The translations under genes and the position numbers were made by a program. Shown here one piece after another: positions 57,111-64,000 of a DNA stretch of 64,000 nucleotides (positions are counted from its first letter, which is position 1; every line of letters begins with the position of its first letter). Source of the stretch: Hyphomicrobiales bacterium (GTDB lineage Bacteria > Pseudomonadota > Alphaproteobacteria > Rhizobiales > Devosiaceae); the NCBI GenBank assembly GCA_027487555.1, contig JAIYDI010000029.1:186001-250000 (forward strand), read 5' to 3'. The notes beneath the pieces are model-generated. The model made no database searches. It saw nothing but the letters and a program-made list of their open reading frames with translations, and was not told the origin of the DNA.

Positions 57111-58106
57111 ATGGAGCGTCGTTCAGTATTCAAGGCTATGGCCGCAACCGGCCTTGCCGCAGCAGTCGGCGTGGCGGTGGGCGGTGTGGCCCGCGCGCAG
57201 GACAAGAAGTATACCATCGCCCTGATCCCCGGCCTCACCACCGATGCCTTCTACATCACCATGCGCAAGGGCGCGCAGGCTGCTGCCGACGCGCTCGGCG
57301 TAGAACTGGTGTTCCAGGGCGCACCGGACTTCAACCCCGTGACCCAGGTGCCGGTGCTCGATGCGGTGATCGCACGTGCGCCATCCGCCATCCTTATCGC
57401 GCCCACCGACAAGACCCAGTTGGTCGAGCCGCTGCGCAAGGCGAATGATGCCGGTATCCCGGTCATCACCGTCGACACGTTCATCGGCACCGGCAAGTAC
57501 CAGACCGGCGCAGGCGATGCGGATTTCCCGCTGTCCTACGTCGCATCCGACAACGTGCTGGGTGGCCGCATGGCTGCACGCGCGCTCGCCAACGCTATTG
57601 GCGGCAAGGGCAAGGTTTACGTCTCGAACGTAAAGCCGGGCATCTCCACCACCGATCAGCGCGAAGAAGGCTTCAAGGCGGAAATCGCCGAGAACTTCAA
57701 GGATATCGAAGTGCTGGAAACCCAGTACAATGACAACGACGCCAACAAGGCCGCGAGCCAGCTGCAGGCGGTGTTCGCCCGCAATGCCGACCTCAAGGGC
57801 GTGTTCGGGGCCAACCTGTTCTCCGCTCTGGGTGCCGGTAACGGTGTGCAGCAGGCCGGCCAGACGGGCGCGATCAAGGTCGTCGCCTTCGATGCTCCCA
57901 CCTCGATCGTTGACAACATCAACACTGGTCTTGTCGACGTTGCCATCGCGCAGCACCCGGCCGAAATCGGCTATTTCGGCCTCGTGTCGGCCTATGCCCA
58001 CCTGACCGGGCAGTCGATCCCCGTCTCCATCGGTACCGGCTTCACGATCATCGACAAGGCGAACGTCTCTGATCCAAACGTCGCTCGCTACATCTACTCC
58101 GACTGA
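57111..58106 (+). CDS. Sugar ABC transporter substrate-binding protein, RbsB-like
   Basis: Tat-like MERRSVFKAMAATGLAAAVGVAVGGVARA; TIALIPGLTTDAFYITMRKGAQAAADAL; family 2 SBP. Confidence 0.92.
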   Translation: MERRSVFKAMAATGLAAAVGVAVGGVARAQDKKYTIALIPGLTTDAFYITMRKGAQAAADALGVELVFQGAPDFNPVTQVPVLDAVIARAPSAILIAPTDKTQLVEPLRKANDAGIPVITVDTFIGTGKYQTGAGDADFPLSYVASDNVLGGRMAARALANAIGGKGKVYVSNVKPGISTTDQREEGFKAEIAENFKDIEVLETQYNDNDANKAASQLQAVFARNADLKGVFGANLFSALGAGNGVQQAGQTGAIKVVAFDAPTSIVDNINTGLVDVAIAQHPAEIGYFGLVSAYAHLTGQSIPVSIGTGFTIIDKANVSDPNVARYIYSD

Positions 58107-58112
58107 CCTCCT

Positions 58113-58139
58113 GCCCTCCCGGTCCAGTGTCGGGAGGGC
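58113..58139 (+). other. Intercistronic hairpin after SBP gene
   Basis: GCCCTCCCG-gtccagtgt-CGGGAGGGC followed by GTCTTTCTT. Confidence 0.75.
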
Positions 58140-58282
58140 GTCTTTCTTGCACGCTGCATTGCATCGGGCACCGCGCTGCTGGCCGAGTTTGGCGTGGGCG
58201 CTGTCGGCCTGTTGGGCGGCCTTAGGTATATTCGGGGCCGGGGTTCGGCGCCGCGGAACGGACTGCCGCTCCAGGTGGATAG

Positions 58283-59344
58283 ATGACATCAGTTTCAACG
58301 CCGTCCGGTACGGCTTCGCACAAGGCGCCGCAGGCTGACCACGCAGCGCAGACAAAATCGCTGCTGCAGCGCATCGCCGATCTCAGGGCGTGGCTGTTCC
58401 TTGCCGCGCTGATCGCGGTCTTCGAGATCTGGGCGCGCGCCTCCTTTGGCGGAACGTTCATCCTCAACAGCTTCAACGTCCAATCAATCGCGATTTTCGC
58501 TGTGGCGCCGCTGTTGCTCGCCACCGGCCAGACCTTCGTGATCATATCGGGCGGCATCGATTTGTCGCTTGGCTTTATCATGGGCCTGGCAGCGGTGGTT
58601 TCCGCCCACACGATCAATGCGCTGACGCCTACGCTCGGGCTCGAGTTCGGAGTGCTCGGTGGCTTTCTCGTCGGCGTGCTCGTCGCGGGGGTGCCGGGTA
58701 TCATCAATGGCCTGCTGGTGTCGCGGCTGAAGGTTCCGCCCTTTATCGGTACGCTGGGGATGTTCGGCGTGGCGCGCGGGGTAGCGTTCCTGCTCGCGGG
58801 CGGCACAACTGTCCCGGTGTCGAACAGCTTCTTTGCAGCCATTGGCAACGGACGCTTCTACGGCATCCCCTACATCGTCATCATCGCGGCGATCTTCGTC
58901 GTGATCATGCATTACCTTCTGAGCCAGACGCGCTTCGGGCAGCACAATTACGCCATTGGCGCCAATGTTCAGGCGGCTCGCCGCGCCGGTATCGACATCA
59001 AGAGCCACCTGTTGAAGCTGTATATTCTCTCGGCGGCCTGTGCGGGTCTGGGCGGCGTGCTCTATTCGGCCCGGTTCAATGCCGGCGCAGCGCAAGCGGG
59101 CGAGCCGCTGCTGCTTGACTGTGTTGCGGCTGTAGTGATCGGCGGCGCCAGCCTGTTCGGTGGCTCGGGCACTATCTTTGGTACCGTCGCAGGGGCGCTC
59201 GTCATCGCCGTCATCCAGTACGGTCTCGTCTTCGTGAATGTCGAACCGTTCTGGCAATTCATCAGCGTCGGCGTCGTCATCATCATTTCCGTGCTCATCG
59301 ACCAGGCCCAACGCCGGTTCAGCGGAGGCCGCCAGGATGAATAA
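58283..59344 (+). CDS. Sugar ABC transporter permease, RbsC-like
   Basis: TFVIISGGIDLSLGFIMGLAAVVSA, GLGGVLYSARFNAGAA, IGGASLFGGSGTI. Confidence 0.93.
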   Translation: MTSVSTPSGTASHKAPQADHAAQTKSLLQRIADLRAWLFLAALIAVFEIWARASFGGTFILNSFNVQSIAIFAVAPLLLATGQTFVIISGGIDLSLGFIMGLAAVVSAHTINALTPTLGLEFGVLGGFLVGVLVAGVPGIINGLLVSRLKVPPFIGTLGMFGVARGVAFLLAGGTTVPVSNSFFAAIGNGRFYGIPYIVIIAAIFVVIMHYLLSQTRFGQHNYAIGANVQAARRAGIDIKSHLLKLYILSAACAGLGGVLYSARFNAGAAQAGEPLLLDCVAAVVIGGASLFGGSGTIFGTVAGALVIAVIQYGLVFVNVEPFWQFISVGVVIIISVLIDQAQRRFSGGRQDE

Positions 59345-60086
59345 CTCCGTTCAGCCGCTCCTCGAAGTCAGCAATCTTTCCAAGCATTTCGGGGCTATCC
59401 GGGCGCTCGACGATTTCTCCATGCGTATCAATCCCGGGGAGGTTGTCGCGCTTGCGGGGGACAATGGCGCGGGCAAGACGACGCTGATCAAGACCATATC
59501 AGGCGTCTTCCGACCAACGGCCGGCGAGATCAAGCTCAAGGGCCAGCCGGTCGATTTCCAGACGCCGCAGGAGGCGCGCGACAAGGGGATCGAGACGATC
59601 TACCAGGATCTTGCGCTGGCCGATAACCTCACCATCGGCGCCAATATCTTCCTAGGGCGTGAGCCGATGAAGAAGGCCTTCGGATTCCTGCCGGTGCTGG
59701 ACCGCAAGAAGATGGCGGACGCCGCACGCGATACAATGGCCCTCCTGGATTTCCATGTGTCCCGCCTTGAGGCCCCGGTGAGCAATTTCTCGGGCGGCCA
59801 GCGGCAGGCGGTAGCCATCGGCCGGGCGGTGTACTGGGATGCGCAGATCCTCATCATGGACGAACCGACCGCCGCCCTGGGTGTTCCCGAGCAACGCAAA
59901 GTCATCCAGCTCATCCATCAGTTGAAGGCACAGGGCCGCGGCATCATTTTCATCTCGCACAATCTGCAGGATATTTTTGCAGTGTCCGACCGCATCATCG
60001 TGCTCAGGCGCGGCGTCACGGCAGGCGAGCGGAAGATTTCCGAGACCACGCATGACGAAGTCGTCAAGCTGATGGTGGGCGGCTGA
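59337..60086 (+). CDS. Sugar ABC transporter ATP-binding protein, single NBD
   Basis: GDNGAGKTTLIKTISG, FSGGQRQAVAIGRAV, IMDEPTAALG. Confidence 0.93.
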   Translation: MNNSVQPLLEVSNLSKHFGAIRALDDFSMRINPGEVVALAGDNGAGKTTLIKTISGVFRPTAGEIKLKGQPVDFQTPQEARDKGIETIYQDLALADNLTIGANIFLGREPMKKAFGFLPVLDRKKMADAARDTMALLDFHVSRLEAPVSNFSGGQRQAVAIGRAVYWDAQILIMDEPTAALGVPEQRKVIQLIHQLKAQGRGIIFISHNLQDIFAVSDRIIVLRRGVTAGERKISETTHDEVVKLMVGG

Positions 60087-60113
60087 CCTTGCTGAGGCCA
60101 GGCCCTTCGGGAG

Positions 60114-60136
60114 GGGCGGCGTACCGTTCGCCGCCC
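60114..60136. terminator. Hairpin between convergent genes
   Basis: GGGCGGCG-taccgtt-CGCCGCCC perfect 8-bp stem, no U-tract. Confidence 0.55.
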
Positions 60137-61243
60137 TCAGGCCGAGGCGCGCAGAACCAGGTCGCCGTTGAGCAGCACATGGCGCGATGGCGCTGCCTCC
60201 TGGGCGTCGGCAGCCTCGATCCGCTCGAACAGCATTTCCATCGCCAGCCGCGCCATTTCCGGGGTGTTCTGCTGCACTGTGGTCAGCGGTGGCCAGATGT
60301 ACTCGGAAAAGGGCTGGTTATCGTGTCCAGCAACCCGCAGTTCGCAATCCGGCGTGATGCCGATACGGCGGCCCGCCTGCTGAAGCGCCGCCAGCACGCC
60401 GAACGCGACGCGATCGTTGCCGCAAAGGACGATCCGGGTGGGGAAGCCGCCTTCGCGCAGCAGCCGGTTGGTTTCGTCAAAGGCGTAGCGCTCAAAATCC
60501 CAGGTGGTCGAACGCTGGAGCGGAACCAGTACTGGTTCGAGCCCGCGACGCCGCATTGTCGCGATATAGGCCTCACGCCGCTCGGTGGTGTTCGAGTTCA
60601 CGCCGGGCATGTCGAAGTAGCAGGGCCGGTCGCCGAAGCGTGTGAGGTAGTCGGTGATCAACGCGATCGACTGCGCGTTGTTTGTGCCGACGAACGCCTC
60701 CTCGGCGTCGAAGGGCGCGTCGACAAAGACCACTGGATTCGCCCGTGCAATGGCCTTGATCCGGTCGCGGTGCGGGGCGTCGCCGCCCACCGGCACCATG
60801 ATCACGCCTGCTGCATTGAGCGAGGTCAGCGTTTCGATGGCCTCGGCTTCGAGCTCCGCCTTGCCGTCCGAAGAAAACACGAAGGGCAGGTAACCGGCAC
60901 TCGTTGCCTCGAGTTCCAGCCGACGGCGCAGGCCCATGTAGAACGGGTCCATCGAGTTCGGGAAGATCAGCCCGATGATCTTGGCGCGACGCCGGTTGAG
61001 GTTTACCGCGAAGAGGTTCGGGCGGAACCCGGTTTCCTTGAGGCCGACCTCGATCTTTTCGCGGACCCGCGGGCGCACCGAGCCTGGGTCCTGGAAGAAT
61101 TTCGAAACAGTCGGGCGCGACAGGCCCACAGCCTCGGCAAACTGCTCCATGGTGCGCACAGGCTTTCGGGTCATGCGGGTCGCGGGCTCCGGTCGTGGGA
61201 AAGCTGGGGTAGGGCGCGTGCTGTCGTCAAAAGCCATCGACAC
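60137..61243 (-). CDS. LacI-family transcriptional regulator
   Basis: RTMEQFAEAVGLSRPTVSKFFQDPGSVRPRVREKIEVGLKETGFRPN HTH; start uncertain (61174 possible). Confidence 0.93.
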   Translation of the reverse strand: MSMAFDDSTRPTPAFPRPEPATRMTRKPVRTMEQFAEAVGLSRPTVSKFFQDPGSVRPRVREKIEVGLKETGFRPNLFAVNLNRRRAKIIGLIFPNSMDPFYMGLRRRLELEATSAGYLPFVFSSDGKAELEAEAIETLTSLNAAGVIMVPVGGDAPHRDRIKAIARANPVVFVDAPFDAEEAFVGTNNAQSIALITDYLTRFGDRPCYFDMPGVNSNTTERREAYIATMRRRGLEPVLVPLQRSTTWDFERYAFDETNRLLREGGFPTRIVLCGNDRVAFGVLAALQQAGRRIGITPDCELRVAGHDNQPFSEYIWPPLTTVQQNTPEMARLAMEMLFERIEAADAQEAAPSRHVLLNGDLVLRASA

Positions 61244-61249
61244 ATGTGC

Positions 61250-61291
61250 TTGTCAAACGCTTCCTTGCTGCATGTAAACAAAATGCTTTAC
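61250..61291 (+). promoter_or_regulatory. Promoter with overlapping inverted repeat for the PfkB-GatZ operon
   Basis: TTGTCA (61250-61255), 17-bp spacer, TGTAAA (61273-61278); GTAAA-N8-TTTAC (61274-61291) overlaps -10. Confidence 0.5.
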
Positions 61292-61311
61292 CCGAGCGAG
61301 ATTTGTAAGGG

Positions 61312-62268
61312 GTGAATATGGCTGCCACAATCGGCTCAATGGGCGAGCTTCTTGTTGAGTTCGTATGCCTCAAGCAAGGCACGCACCACATCGTTGCCGC
61401 CACCTATGAAGGTCCGTTCCCAAGTGGTGCGCCGGCCATTTTCATCGATCAGGCGTCGCGGGTCGGAGCAAGTACGATCTTTCTGGGTGCTGTCGGTGAG
61501 GATGCCTTTGGCGAAGTACTGAAGCGGCGCCTTTCAAAGGTGGGGGTCGATATGGGCCTCGTTGCCACGATAGAGGGTGTACCGACCGGCTCGGCCTTTG
61601 TTGGCTACAGTCCCGATGGAACGCGCGATTTCGTTTTCAACATCGCGCATTCCGCTGCGGCGCGGTTCCCGACCGGCCCCGACGTGGTCGATAGGCTGAG
61701 GGCGTCGAGCCTTCGTGTCTTCCACATTTCCGGCTCGACCCTCGGCAATAGGGATATGGCGCGCGCCGCCCTCGATATCTGCCGGGCGCTGCATGCGTCC
61801 GGCGTCGCGATTTCCTTCGACCCCAATATCCGCAAGGAGCTGATGGGCGAACAGGGCTACATGGATATCGTGCGGTCCCTCACGGGTCTCGCGCGCTATT
61901 TCCTGCCCAGCGCCGAAGATGCCGAGGTGCTGTTCCCCGGCGAGGGGTTCGAGAGCTTCGCGCGACGCCTCCGCGCCGCTGGTGCCGAACATGTGGTGCT
62001 GAAGCGCGGCGCGCTTGGCTGCATGGCACTTGCGCCGGATGGCAAGGTCGTGTCCCTGCCTGCCCACGCGGTCGACGTGATCGACCCGACCGGCGCGGGC
62101 GACTGCTTCTGTGGAACCTTTGTCGCGCTCGTCACGAAGGGCCGAAGCATGGAGGACGCGCTGCGGCTCGCCAATGCGGCCGGTGCCCTTGCGGTTACGC
62201 GTCGCGGGCCGATGGAGGGCAATTCGACGCTGGCAGAGATTGCCGTTTTCCTCGGCGGTGCAGGGTGA
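61312..62268 (+). CDS. PfkB-family carbohydrate kinase
   Basis: FLGAVGEDAFGEVL, VDVIDPTGAGDCFCGTFV (DTGAGD-like signature). Confidence 0.93.
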   Translation: MNMAATIGSMGELLVEFVCLKQGTHHIVAATYEGPFPSGAPAIFIDQASRVGASTIFLGAVGEDAFGEVLKRRLSKVGVDMGLVATIEGVPTGSAFVGYSPDGTRDFVFNIAHSAAARFPTGPDVVDRLRASSLRVFHISGSTLGNRDMARAALDICRALHASGVAISFDPNIRKELMGEQGYMDIVRSLTGLARYFLPSAEDAEVLFPGEGFESFARRLRAAGAEHVVLKRGALGCMALAPDGKVVSLPAHAVDVIDPTGAGDCFCGTFVALVTKGRSMEDALRLANAAGALAVTRRGPMEGNSTLAEIAVFLGGAG

Positions 62269-63515
62269 GCGAGGTTCTCGGACAGATTGTCGCCGCCAAC
62301 CGCCAAGGCGCGCCGGTCGGCATTCCCTCCTGGTGCACGGCCCATCCGGAGACACTCTTGGCGATCTTTTCCGCCTATCGCGGCGATCAAGGGCCGATCC
62401 TCGTCGAGGCGACCTGCAATCAGGTCAACCAGGTTGGCGGCTATACCGGCATGACGCCTGCCGGCTTTCGTGCCTTCGTCACCGATCTTGCCCAGCGCGC
62501 CGGAATCGAGCCCGGCCGCCTCATCCTAGGGGGCGATCATCTCGGGCCAAATCCGTGGCGCAAGGAACCTGCTGAGATTGCTATGGCAAAGGCCTGCTCC
62601 CTTGTCGCCGCCTATGTAGGCGCCGGGTTCAGGAAGATTCATCTCGACGCGTCGATGGCCTGCGCCGATGACGGTGTGCTTTCAGAGGAAACCATCGCCG
62701 ACCGTGCCGCCGAACTCTGCGCGGTCGCTGAACAAGCCGCACCGGGCCAGCCGCTCTATGTCATTGGCACGGAGGTGCCAATCCCCGGTGGCGAGACAGC
62801 GGTACTCGACCACCTCGCTGTCACCACCCCGGAGGCGGTACAACGCACTTTCGCCCTGCACGAGTCCGCCTTCCGCATCGCCGGTGTCGCGGCAGCGCTC
62901 GACCGCGTCATTGGCATGGTGGTGCAGCCGGGCGTCGATTTCGGTAATGATCAGGTCTTTGCGTTCTCCTCCGACAGGGCAAGGCACCTTGCGGCTACGG
63001 TTCCCCTCTTGCCTGGTTTCGCCTTCGAGGCACATTCCACCGACTACCAATCCGCAGCCGGGCTCAGCGGTCTCGTCGCCGCGCATTTCCCCATACTCAA
63101 GGTCGGGCCGGAACTCACCTTCGCTTATCGGCAGGCAGTTGTCGCGCTTGCCCATATAGAAGCGGCCGTGGCGCCACCGGAGCCGTCGCGGCTCATCGAC
63201 ATTATCGAGGCCGAGATGCTGGCCTCTCCCGGCGATTGGCGCGCCTATGTCGCTCCAGGTCCGCGCGAGGCCGCGATGCGGCTTTATGGCCTCTCCGACC
63301 GGGTCCGCTACTATTGGCCTAGGCCGGCGATCCAGGCGGCGCTGGCGAAGCTGCGCGCCAATCTCGTCGCCCATCCGCCCGAGCCCGGCCTTGTGGCGCA
63401 ATATCTCGGCACGCTGGTCGACGCGTCCGTTCCGCCAGCTGAACTCATGGACCGGGCCATCGATGCCAATGTCGGCGCCGTGATCGCCAAGTACCGCGCC
63501 GCCACAGGCAGCTGA
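62265..63515 (+). CDS. GatZ/KbaZ-family protein
   Basis: GIPSWCTAHPETLLAIF, VEATCNQVNQVGGYTGMTPAGFRAFV, LGGDHLGPNPWRKEPAEIAM. Confidence 0.93.
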   Translation: MSEVLGQIVAANRQGAPVGIPSWCTAHPETLLAIFSAYRGDQGPILVEATCNQVNQVGGYTGMTPAGFRAFVTDLAQRAGIEPGRLILGGDHLGPNPWRKEPAEIAMAKACSLVAAYVGAGFRKIHLDASMACADDGVLSEETIADRAAELCAVAEQAAPGQPLYVIGTEVPIPGGETAVLDHLAVTTPEAVQRTFALHESAFRIAGVAAALDRVIGMVVQPGVDFGNDQVFAFSSDRARHLAATVPLLPGFAFEAHSTDYQSAAGLSGLVAAHFPILKVGPELTFAYRQAVVALAHIEAAVAPPEPSRLIDIIEAEMLASPGDWRAYVAPGPREAAMRLYGLSDRVRYYWPRPAIQAALAKLRANLVAHPPEPGLVAQYLGTLVDASVPPAELMDRAIDANVGAVIAKYRAATGS

Positions 63516-64000
63516 TCAGGTGTGGAGGTCGATATTGGTGAGGTCGAACTCTTCGTGATGCGCCATGGCTGCCGCCCCGATGGCGCATTCGAACGGCCCG
63601 ATCCGCGAAATCGTCAGCCGGGGCATTGGCATGCCGGGCACGATCTGCTCGGCCAAGGGCCCGGCGATCCGGTCGACGATCGGGTCGAGTAGCGGCAGCA
63701 TGGCGCCACCGATGACGATGGCATCGGGGTTGAACAAATTGGTCAGGTCGACGAGGCCGCGCAGCAGATAACTGGATAGCTCCGCGATGGCCGCCGTGGC
63801 TTCGCGATCCCCCGCCGCCAGCCGCTCCGCTACCGCGTTCGGCAGGTCGATCGACACATCGCGCTCCACCACGTCCTTGTGCGTGGCGTAGCGCTGCAGC
63901 GCCCGCAAGTTGACGAAGGTTTCAAGGCAGCCGCGCCGCCCGCAGCTGCAGAGCGGACCGTCTTCGGCAACCCGGAGGTGACCAATTTCGGCGCCAAGCC
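63516..64000 (-). CDS. ROK-family protein (partial, runs off window)
   Basis: LGAEIGHLRVAEDGPLCSCGRRGCLETFVNLRALQ then NLFNPDAIVIGGAM. Confidence 0.85.
   Translation of the reverse strand, partial: LGAEIGHLRVAEDGPLCSCGRRGCLETFVNLRALQRYATHKDVVERDVSIDLPNAVAERLAAGDREATAAIAELSSYLLRGLVDLTNLFNPDAIVIGGAMLPLLDPIVDRIAGPLAEQIVPGMPMPRLTISRIGPFECAIGAAAMAHHEEFDLTNIDLHT

Noticed and set aside
58147-58338. 63-aa ORF in the SBP-permease gap
   Set aside because: No SD, Trp/Cys/Arg-rich composition typical of a random ORF; gap is explained by the hairpin and the permease leader.

Overview
High-GC alphaproteobacterial chromosome segment (Hyphomicrobiales, perhaps Devosia-like; this is inferred from gene content only). 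I read about 60 protein genes and saw no rRNA, tRNA, CRISPR array or clear transposon. Housekeeping genes are parE, an ABC-F ATPase, glnB-glnA and a YdcH-like protein. The rest is dominated by catabolic and transport islands: (i) ArsR plus duplicated alpha/beta-hydrolase/SRPBCC pairs; (ii) a LacI-controlled Gfo/Idh + TIM-barrel + sugar ABC operon without an ATPase; (iii) an XRE-cupin/Ldh region beside a peptide-type ABC transporter with two tandem hydantoinase/oxoprolinase A+B pairs; (iv) a seven-gene overlapping operon mixing sugar enzymes (lactonase, mutarotase, Gfo/Idh) with CoA-type enzymes (two MaoC, one CaiB) and a signal-less solute-binding-protein-like protein, divergent from a complete sugar ABC operon; (v) a hexose/tagatose-type island with a ROK-kinase/P-loop-kinase fusion, LacD-type aldolase, SorC regulator, Rbs-type ABC, LacI, PfkB and GatZ. 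Most promising unexplained items: the RusA + REase-like/HEPN gene pair, the ROK/P-loop fusion beside an aldolase, the mixed sugar/CoA operon, a leader uORF with hairpins ahead of the ABC-F gene, and a small ORF whose start codon sits in an inverted repeat. All assignments come from reading the sequence; no database search was run.
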